From assembly GCF_020176955.2 (NCBI RefSeq), contig NZ_JAIUCZ020000010.1, forward strand, positions 277,479-341,478: a stretch of 64,000 bases of DNA, written 5' to 3'. The notes below the pieces were generated by a model. The model had not been told where the DNA came from and did no database searches. It worked only from the letters and a program-made list of their open reading frames with translations. Origin of the DNA: Nocardia sp. alder85J. GTDB taxonomy: Bacteria; Actinomycetota; Actinomycetes; Mycobacteriales; Mycobacteriaceae. Of this stretch, positions 58,407 through 64,000 are shown in pieces. The translations under genes and the position numbers were made by a program. Each line of letters begins with the position of its first letter. The first letter of the stretch is position 1.

Positions 58407-59375
58407 ATGCCTAGCGTGCGCGAACTGCGCTCCCGCATTCGTAGCGTGAGCTCGATCAAGAAGATCACCAAGGCCCAGGAGCTGATCGCGACCTCGCGGA
58501 TCAGCAAGGCCCAGGCCCGGGTGGCCGCGGCCAAGCCGTATGCGGAGGAGATCACCAAGGTACTCGTCGAATTGGCGAGTGCCTCACAGAATCTGACGCA
58601 TCCGCTGCTGACCGAGCGGGCCGAGCCGACCCGCGCGGCCGTGCTGGTCATCAGCAGCGACCGCGGCATGTGCGGTGGCTACAACTCGAACGTGTTCCGC
58701 CGTGCCGAAGAGCTCATGACCACGCTGCGTGGCGAGGGCAAGGATCCGGTGCTGTACGTGATGGGCGCGAAGGGCCTGACGTACTACACCTTCCGCGGCC
58801 GGAACCTGTTCGGTTCCTGGACCGGTTTCTCCCAGGAGCCGCACTACTCCAACGCCTCCGCCGCGTGCAACCACCTGGTGGAGGCGTTCATGGCCGGTGG
58901 CGAGGGCGAGGTGTCGCTGCCGAATGGTGCGGGGAACATCGCCGGAGTCGACGAGATCCACATCGTCTACACCCGGTTCGTGTCCATGCTGTCGCAGGTG
59001 CCGGAGGTGCGCCGGTTGGCGCCGATCCAGGTCACCTACGTCGACGAGAAGTTCGACCTGGGCGACGGCATGTTGCAGGACTCCCCGAGTGCGCAGGTGT
59101 CCTCGCTGTACGAGTTCGAGCCCGATGCCGACAAGCTGCTCGGTGCGCTGCTGCCGAAGTACATCAACACCCGGATCTACGCGTCGCTGCTGGAGGCCGC
59201 CGCCTCCGAGTCGGCCGCGCGCCGGACGGCGATGAAGGCGGCCACCGACAACGCCACCGAGATGCAGGCCTCGCTGACCCGCCAGGCGAACTCGGTGCGG
59301 CAGGCTCAGATCACCCAGGAAATTTCGGAAATCGTCGGCGGCGCGAACGCGCTGGCCTCGAGTTCGAGCGACTAG
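58407..59375 (+). CDS. atpG: ATP synthase F1 subunit gamma
   Basis: A 322-residue rotor shaft. The N-terminal helix is RELRSRIRSVSSIKKITKAQ, then ISSDRGMCGGYNSNVFR (about 80-96), and the C-terminal helix is RRTAMKAATDNATEMQASLT with QAQITQEISEIVGGANAL. A loop of about 13 residues (VSLPNGAGNIAGV, about 170) interrupts the usual Rossmann part, similar to the mycobacterial gamma loop. GGGGAGTG precedes ATG 58407. Confidence 0.96.
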   Translation: MPSVRELRSRIRSVSSIKKITKAQELIATSRISKAQARVAAAKPYAEEITKVLVELASASQNLTHPLLTERAEPTRAAVLVISSDRGMCGGYNSNVFRRAEELMTTLRGEGKDPVLYVMGAKGLTYYTFRGRNLFGSWTGFSQEPHYSNASAACNHLVEAFMAGGEGEVSLPNGAGNIAGVDEIHIVYTRFVSMLSQVPEVRRLAPIQVTYVDEKFDLGDGMLQDSPSAQVSSLYEFEPDADKLLGALLPKYINTRIYASLLEAAASESAARRTAMKAATDNATEMQASLTRQANSVRQAQITQEISEIVGGANALASSSSD

Positions 59376-59409
59376 CCAACCCGCCCTACCCGAATACGGA
59401 AGAGAACCA

Positions 59410-60858
59410 ATGACCGCAGCAGTTACCCGAGAAGAAAAGAGCCGGGCGGGCGCCGGCGCTGGCCGCGTCGCCCGGGTCATCGGCCCCGTCGTGGACGTCG
59501 AGTTCCCCCGTGGTGCGATCCCCGAGTTGTACAACGCTCTGCACGTGGATATCACGCTGCCCTCGGTGGCCAAGACACTGACCCTCGAGGTGGCGCAGCA
59601 CCTGGGCGACAACATCGTCCGCACCATCTCCATGCAGCCGACCGACGGCCTGATCCGCGGCGTGCCGGTGTCCGACACCGGCAAGCCGATCTCGGTGCCC
59701 GTCGGTGACGTCGTCAAGGGCCACGTGTTCAACGCCCTCGGTGACTGCCTGGACGCGCCGGGCACCGGCCGTGACGGCGAGCAGTGGGGCATCCACCGCC
59801 AGCCGCCGCCGTTCGACCAGCTCGAGGGCAAGACCGAGATCCTGGAGACGGGCATCAAGGTCATCGACCTGCTCACCCCGTACGTGAAGGGTGGCAAGAT
59901 CGGCCTGTTCGGTGGCGCCGGCGTCGGCAAGACCGTGCTGATCCAGGAGATGATCACCCGTATCGCGCGGGAGTTCTCCGGTACCTCCGTATTCGCCGGC
60001 GTCGGCGAGCGCACCCGTGAGGGCACCGACCTGCACCTGGAGATGGAAGAGATGGGCGTCCTCCAGGACACCGCCCTCGTCTTCGGCCAGATGGACGAGC
60101 CGCCGGGGACGCGTATGCGCGTCGCCCTCTCGGCGCTGACCATGGCGGAGTACTTCCGCGATGTGCAGAACCAGGACGTGCTGCTGTTCATCGACAACAT
60201 CTTCCGGTTCACCCAGGCCGGTTCCGAGGTGTCGACCCTGCTGGGCCGCATGCCGTCGGCCGTCGGTTACCAGCCGACCCTGGCGGACGAGATGGGTCAG
60301 CTGCAGGAGCGGATCACCTCGACCCGTGGTCGCTCGATCACCTCGATGCAGGCGATCTACGTGCCCGCCGACGACTACACCGACCCGGCGCCGGCCACCA
60401 CCTTCGCCCACCTGGACGCGACGACCGAGCTCTCCCGCCCGATCTCGCAGAAGGGCATCTACCCGGCCGTCGACCCGCTGACCTCGACCTCCCGCATCCT
60501 GGAGGCCTCGATCCTGGGTCAGCGGCACTTCGACGTCGCCAACGAGGTGAAGCGAATCCTCCAGAAGTACAAGGAACTTCAGGACATCATCGCCATCCTC
60601 GGCATGGACGAGCTCTCCGAGGAGGACAAGGTCCTCGTCGGCCGGGCGCGTCGTCTGGAGAAGTTCCTCGGCCAGAACTTCATCGTGGCCGAGAAGTTCA
60701 CCGGTCAGCCGGGTTCGGTCGTGCCGCTGGAGCAGACCATCGACGACTTCGACCGCGTCACCAAGGGCGAATTCGATCACCTGCCCGAGCAGGCGTTCAA
60801 CTCCTGCGGTGGCCTGGACGACGTCGAGGCGGCCGCGAAGAAGATCGCCGGGAAGTAG
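59410..60858 (+). CDS. atpD: ATP synthase F1 subunit beta
   Basis: A 482-residue catalytic subunit. The P-loop is GGAGVGKTVLIQEMI (about 169-183), then the catalytic Glu in GERTREGTDLHLEM, LLFIDNIFRFTQAGSEVSTLLGRMPSAVGYQPTLADEMG (the family signature region) and the DELSEED loop as GMDELSEEDKV (about 399-409). An N-terminal Ala/Gly-rich extension is present. It starts 34 bp after atpG and ends 6 bp before atpC. Confidence 0.98.
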   Translation: MTAAVTREEKSRAGAGAGRVARVIGPVVDVEFPRGAIPELYNALHVDITLPSVAKTLTLEVAQHLGDNIVRTISMQPTDGLIRGVPVSDTGKPISVPVGDVVKGHVFNALGDCLDAPGTGRDGEQWGIHRQPPPFDQLEGKTEILETGIKVIDLLTPYVKGGKIGLFGGAGVGKTVLIQEMITRIAREFSGTSVFAGVGERTREGTDLHLEMEEMGVLQDTALVFGQMDEPPGTRMRVALSALTMAEYFRDVQNQDVLLFIDNIFRFTQAGSEVSTLLGRMPSAVGYQPTLADEMGQLQERITSTRGRSITSMQAIYVPADDYTDPAPATTFAHLDATTELSRPISQKGIYPAVDPLTSTSRILEASILGQRHFDVANEVKRILQKYKELQDIIAILGMDELSEEDKVLVGRARRLEKFLGQNFIVAEKFTGQPGSVVPLEQTIDDFDRVTKGEFDHLPEQAFNSCGGLDDVEAAAKKIAGK

Positions 60859-60864
60859 TCCACC

Positions 60865-61263
60865 ATGGCGGAGATGTCAGTTGATCTGGTCGCCATCGAA
60901 CGGCGGCTGTGGTCGGGGCAGGCGAGTTTCGTCGGCGCCCAGACCACGGAGGGGCAGATCGGTATTCTGCCCGGCCACGAGCCGGTGCTCGGCCAACTGG
61001 TCGAGGGCGGCACGGTGACCATCGTCGATACCGACGGTGCGCGCATCGTCGCCGCGGTCAACGGCGGGTTCTTCTCGGTCGCTCCGGCGAGCCGGGACGG
61101 CAGCACGACGTCGACGGTCCGAATTCTCGCCGAGACAGCGGAATTCGCCGAGGACATCGATGTCGAGGCGGCCCGCGCCGTATTGGCCGACCCGAACGCA
61201 TCCGAACAGGCGCAGGCGGAAGCCCGCGGCCGGGTGCGGGCGGTCGAGGCCGCGACGGCTTGA
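60865..61263 (+). CDS. atpC: ATP synthase F1 subunit epsilon
   Basis: A 132-residue subunit with an N-terminal beta-sandwich (VDLVAIERRLWSGQASFVGA and GQIGILPGHEPVLGQL, about 7-43) and a short C-terminal two-helix region (DIDVEAARAVLADPN, QAQAEARGRVRAVEAAT). The C-terminal part is short, as in mycobacteria. ATG at 60865 is close to the atpD stop. A strong terminator follows 7 bp after its stop, closing the operon. Confidence 0.95.
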   Translation: MAEMSVDLVAIERRLWSGQASFVGAQTTEGQIGILPGHEPVLGQLVEGGTVTIVDTDGARIVAAVNGGFFSVAPASRDGSTTSTVRILAETAEFAEDIDVEAARAVLADPNASEQAQAEARGRVRAVEAATA

Positions 61264-61270
61264 ACGAGGT

Positions 61271-61300
61271 GATGGCCCCGGGATGATTCCCGGGGCCATC
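61271..61300. terminator. Strong terminator of the atp operon
   Basis: Perfect 12-bp inverted repeat (61271-61282 with 61289-61300), 6-nt loop, followed by ATCGTTTT. It lies 7 bp after the atpC stop and is the most canonical intrinsic terminator of the window. Confidence 0.88.
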
Positions 61301-61343
61301 ATCGTTTTCGGCCACCGCCCGTTCCGGGCGGGGCCACGGTTTG

Positions 61344-61349
61344 TAGACT
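61344..61349 (+). promoter_or_regulatory. -10 element of the DUF2550 gene
   Basis: TAGACT, 25 nt before the ATG at 61375 and behind the atp terminator. A start near 61356 would give a leader of about 20 nt. The same hexamer serves tsaC and the MarR gene at 23625. Confidence 0.45.
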
Positions 61350-61374
61350 CGCCGCAAGGCCGCTTGTTCGGGGG

Positions 61375-61854
61375 ATGGCAGGCGCCGCAACGGCACAGGG
61401 GTTGAGGCGAAGGGACGGACCTGGATTGCGGACCGGGATGGTGCTGCTGATCATTCTGGTGCTGCTGCTCGTCGGTGTGGCGTTGGCTTCCATCTACAGA
61501 TTCATCATGCTGCGACGCGGCGGTACCTCGGCACTGTTGCGGGTGCTTCCGACCAAGGGCGGTCAGGGCTGGCGGCACGGCCTGATCCGTTACGAAGAGG
61601 ACCGACTGGTCTTCTTCAAGCTCACCAGTCTCAAACTGGGCCCGGATTCCACGATTCATCGTCGCGGTATCGAGGTCGGTGATCGGCGCGGTCCGGTCGG
61701 GGACGAATACGACATCATGACCGACGACATCATCGTGACCGCGGTCTCCGACGGTGACGGCAGCTATGAGCTGGCACTCGACCGCGGTTCGCTCGCCGCC
61801 TTCCAATCCTGGGTCGAATCGCGACCGTCCGACCGCGTCCGGCGGCGGCGTTAG
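61375..61854 (+). CDS. DUF2550 family membrane protein
   Basis: Up to 159 residues. One N-terminal TM helix (MVLLIILVLLLVGVALASIYRF, about 22-43) is followed by a soluble domain with LRRGGTSALLRVLPTKGGQGWRHG, RYEEDRLVFFKLTSLKLGP and the late SYELALDRGSLAAFQSWVES. This matches the DUF2550 proteins found next to the atp operon in mycobacteria (Rv1312, from memory). Function unknown. The start could also be TTG 61423 or ATG 61438, which would place the helix at the very N-terminus. Confidence 0.85.
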   Translation: MAGAATAQGLRRRDGPGLRTGMVLLIILVLLLVGVALASIYRFIMLRRGGTSALLRVLPTKGGQGWRHGLIRYEEDRLVFFKLTSLKLGPDSTIHRRGIEVGDRRGPVGDEYDIMTDDIIVTAVSDGDGSYELALDRGSLAAFQSWVESRPSDRVRRRR

Positions 61855-61910
61855 AGTTTCCGGCCGAATTGCCGAGTGCCCGGAAATACTCGGAATACGA
61901 GGAGTCAGCC

Positions 61911-62504
61911 TTGAGCGTCCATCTCACACGGATATACACCCGCACCGGTGACGACGGTACGACCGGTCTGAGCGATTTCTCCCGCGTCGCGAAGACGGAT
62001 CCGCGTCTGATCGCCTACGCGGATTGCGACGAGACCAATGCCGCGATCGGTGTGGCGATCGCCCTCGGGCAACCGGATCCGGCGATGCTGGCGGTGCTGC
62101 GTCAGGTGCAGAACGATCTGTTCGATGCCGGCGCGGATCTGTCCACGCCGGTGGTGGCCGAGCCGAAGTATCCGCCGCTGCGCATCACCGCGCCCTACGT
62201 CGAGCGGCTGGAGAAGTGGTGTGACGAGTTCAATGCCGAACTGGCGCCGTTGAATTCGTTCATCCTGCCCGGCGGGACCGCACTGGCCGCGCTGCTGCAC
62301 ACCGCGCGCACGGTGGCCCGGCGTGCCGAGCGCTCGGCCTGGGCGGCGATCGACGCACACCCCGAGGACACCAGCGCGTTGCCCGCGAAATATCTGAACC
62401 GGCTGTCGGATCTGCTGTTCATTCTGGGCCGGGTGGCCAATCCGGACGGAGACATCCTCTGGCGTCCGGGCGGACAAGCCCCTATCCAGGACTCGGAGCA
62501 CTAG
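61911..62504 (+). CDS. pduO: Cob(I)alamin adenosyltransferase, PduO type
   Basis: A 197-residue trimeric helical enzyme that makes adenosylcobalamin from cob(I)alamin and ATP. The ATP loop RIYTRTGDDGTTGLSDFSRVAKTD (6-29) and the late RTVARRAERSAW and KYLNRLSDLLFILGRVAN are the PduO signature. The TTG at 61911 has GAGGAG 7 nt upstream. It can supply the cofactor of IcmF encoded 48 kb away in this window. Its stop codon is part of the murA -10 element. Confidence 0.93.
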   Translation: MSVHLTRIYTRTGDDGTTGLSDFSRVAKTDPRLIAYADCDETNAAIGVAIALGQPDPAMLAVLRQVQNDLFDAGADLSTPVVAEPKYPPLRITAPYVERLEKWCDEFNAELAPLNSFILPGGTALAALLHTARTVARRAERSAWAAIDAHPEDTSALPAKYLNRLSDLLFILGRVANPDGDILWRPGGQAPIQDSEH

Positions 62505-62514
62505 GCTGACCACC

Positions 62515-63783
62515 GTGAGTGAACGTTTCCTGGTGACCGGTGGCAGTCGGCTCGTCGGCGAGGTCGCGGTGGGCGGCGCCAAGAACAGCGTCCTCAAGCT
62601 GATGGCCGCCGCGCTGCTGGCCGAGGGCACGACGACCATCACCAACTGCCCGGACATCCTCGATGTGCCGTTGATGGCCGAAGTGTTGCGGGGCTTGGGT
62701 TGTGACGTCGTCGTCGACGGCGCTGTGGTCACCATCACCACGCCGGCCGAGCCGAAGTACCACGCCGACTTCCCGGCGGTGACGCAATTCCGCGCGTCGG
62801 TCTGTGTGCTGGGTCCGCTGATGGCGCGGTGCAAGCGCGCGGTGGTCGCCCTCCCCGGCGGCGACGCCATCGGGTCGAGGCCCCTGGACATGCATCAGGC
62901 CGGGCTGCGACTGCTGGGCGCGACCAGCGAGATCGAGCACGGCTGTGTGGTTGCGCGCGCCGACGAGCTCCAGGGCGCGCGCATCCGGCTGGACTTCCCG
63001 TCGGTCGGCGCGACCGAGAACATCCTGATGGCGGCCGTGCTCGCCGAGGGGGAGACGGTCATCGACAACGCCGCTCGCGAACCCGACATCGTCGATCTCT
63101 GCACGATGCTGACCCGGATGGGTGCGCGGATCAGTGGGGCCGGAACCTCGGTGCTCACCATCCAGGGCGTGCGCAAGCTCTCACCCACCGTGCATCGGGT
63201 GATCGGCGATCGCATCGTCGCCGCCACCTGGGGAATCGCCGCCGCCATGACGCTCGGCGACATCCGGGTCACAGGGATCAATCCCAAACATCTGTCGCTG
63301 GTACTGGACAAGCTGCGGTCGGCCGGCGCGCGAATCTCGTTCGAGGCGGACGGTTTCCGGGTGGTGCAGGCCGAGCGGCCGCGCGCGGTGAACTTCTCGA
63401 CGCTGCCGTTCCCGGGATTCCCGACGGACCTGCAGCCGATGGCCATCGGGTTGGCGGCGATCGCCGACGGCACCTCGATGATCACCGAGAACGTCTTCGA
63501 GGCGCGGTTCCGCTTCGTGGAGGAGATGATCCGGCTCGGCGCCGACGCGCGGACGGACGGTCATCACGCGGTGGTCCGCGGTATCCCGCGGTTGTCGAGT
63601 GCGCCGGTGTGGTCGTCGGACATCCGGGCCGGCGCCGGCCTGGTCCTGGCCGGTCTGGTCGCCGACGGCGTCACCGAGGTGCACGACGTCTTCCACATCG
63701 ACCGGGGTTACCCGAACTTCGTGCAGAACCTGCGCGCGCTGGGGGCCGAGATCGAGCGGGTCGGTACCGTCGGCCGACGCTGA
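62515..63783 (+). CDS. murA: UDP-N-acetylglucosamine 1-carboxyvinyltransferase with Asp at the fosfomycin site
   Basis: A 422-residue EPSP-fold enzyme that starts peptidoglycan synthesis by adding enolpyruvate to UDP-GlcNAc. The substrate loop starts GAKNSVLKLMAAALL (21-35), and the active-site loop reads LPGGDAIGSRPLDMH, where Asp117 replaces the usual Cys. This exchange is the one known to make mycobacterial MurA insensitive to fosfomycin. FPSVGATENILMAAVLAEG and PTDLQPMAIGLAAIADG are typical. The GTG at 62515 lies 7 nt after TAGGCT (62502-62507), so it is probably leaderless. Confidence 0.97.
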   Translation: MSERFLVTGGSRLVGEVAVGGAKNSVLKLMAAALLAEGTTTITNCPDILDVPLMAEVLRGLGCDVVVDGAVVTITTPAEPKYHADFPAVTQFRASVCVLGPLMARCKRAVVALPGGDAIGSRPLDMHQAGLRLLGATSEIEHGCVVARADELQGARIRLDFPSVGATENILMAAVLAEGETVIDNAAREPDIVDLCTMLTRMGARISGAGTSVLTIQGVRKLSPTVHRVIGDRIVAATWGIAAAMTLGDIRVTGINPKHLSLVLDKLRSAGARISFEADGFRVVQAERPRAVNFSTLPFPGFPTDLQPMAIGLAAIADGTSMITENVFEARFRFVEEMIRLGADARTDGHHAVVRGIPRLSSAPVWSSDIRAGAGLVLAGLVADGVTEVHDVFHIDRGYPNFVQNLRALGAEIERVGTVGRR

Positions 63784-63826
63784 CGCACTGCCGTCCGACG
63801 CCGAATAGGGCACCTGACCAGGCGAT

Positions 63827-63855
63827 TTGACATCGATTACGGCGACACGTAACTT
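63827..63855 (+). promoter_or_regulatory. Promoter, probably rrn P1
   Basis: TTGACA at 63827-63832 and TAACTT at 63850-63855 are separated by exactly 17 bp, the best promoter match of the window. It lies after murA, where the rRNA operon promoters are located in mycobacteria (from memory). No coding region follows to the window end, which fits a 16S rRNA leader. Confidence 0.75.
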
Positions 63856-63967
63856 ATTCGAAGTCAGAGCGACACGGACGCCGACCCGGAGCCGAGAGGC
63901 CAGGGAAACGAGGCCGGACGATGAGCGCCTGACGGATCACACTGGTTCGAGCTTCTGACCTGCTGAT

Positions 63968-63997
63968 TTGGCGGGTAGCAGAGTGTCGAGCTAAGCT
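63968..63997 (+). promoter_or_regulatory. Second promoter, probably rrn
   Basis: TTGGCG at 63968-63973 and TAAGCT at 63992-63997 are 18 bp apart, 113 bp after the -10 of the first promoter. Tandem promoters in front of the rRNA genes are usual in this group. The start point would lie just outside the window. Confidence 0.6.
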
Positions 63998-64000
63998 AGG

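Overview
The window looks like the chromosome of a high-GC actinomycete of the Nocardia/Rhodococcus type (Mycobacteriales). The evidence is the roughly 70% GC coding sequence, many GTG/TTG starts, DUF3558 and DUF2550 proteins, a Rho with a long Arg-rich insert, an Asp-type MurA, and the gene order argS-lysA-hom-thrC-thrB-rho-rpmE-prfA-prmC-tsaC-wecA-atp operon-DUF2550-adenosyltransferase-murA-rRNA promoter. From memory, that order is the one found in Mycobacterium tuberculosis (about Rv1292 to Rv1315). No insertion sequence, prophage or CRISPR array was seen.

Left part (1-36.4 kb) is accessory and catabolic. It opens with two MFS transporters, an L7/L12-like small protein, a haloperoxidase-type hydrolase and a BenE-type permease. 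Next comes an Lrp/AsnC regulator divergent from the branched-chain 2-oxoacid dehydrogenase E1alpha-E1beta-E2 operon, then a thioesterase and the fused isobutyryl-CoA mutase IcmF. After these lie an amidohydrolase; a minus-strand SNF2 helicase / SWIM zinc finger / metal-receptor block; a secreted HNH nuclease-like lipoprotein; an echA9-echA8-like pair (3-hydroxyisobutyryl-CoA hydrolase and enoyl-CoA hydratase); tRNA-Cys; a MarR regulator; a membrane-tethered Hsp70-like protein; two DUF3558 lipoproteins; a Tat-exported phosphoesterase; an iron-type binding lipoprotein; a GT39-type membrane protein; a broken TetR gene; a thioesterase; an unusual two-TM protein ending in a PstS-like domain; tRNA-Arg(CCG); and a DUF3105-DUF305 pair.

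Right part (36.5-64 kb) is the conserved core. argS and the lysine/threonine genes lysA-hom-thrC-thrB are overlapping or tightly packed. rho, rpmE and prfA-prmC follow. A MarR-ABC exporter operon is inserted between prmC and tsaC. Then come wecA, an AtpI-like protein, atpBEFHAGDC with a strong terminator, a DUF2550 protein, a cobalamin adenosyltransferase and murA. The window ends in two promoter-like sites that probably drive an rRNA operon just outside it.

The genes connect in useful ways. The dehydrogenase complex makes isobutyryl-CoA from valine. IcmF converts it to n-butyryl-CoA using adenosylcobalamin, which the adenosyltransferase near murA could supply. The echA pair covers the alternative 3-hydroxyisobutyryl branch. 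The most unusual observations are a 75-bp in-frame tandem repeat at the start of hom that multiplies its start codons, the membrane-spanning PstS-like protein, a minus-strand gene with good start signals that runs into the 3' end of rho, and a set of about ten genes whose start codon lies 6-8 nt behind a -10 hexamer (probable leaderless transcripts).
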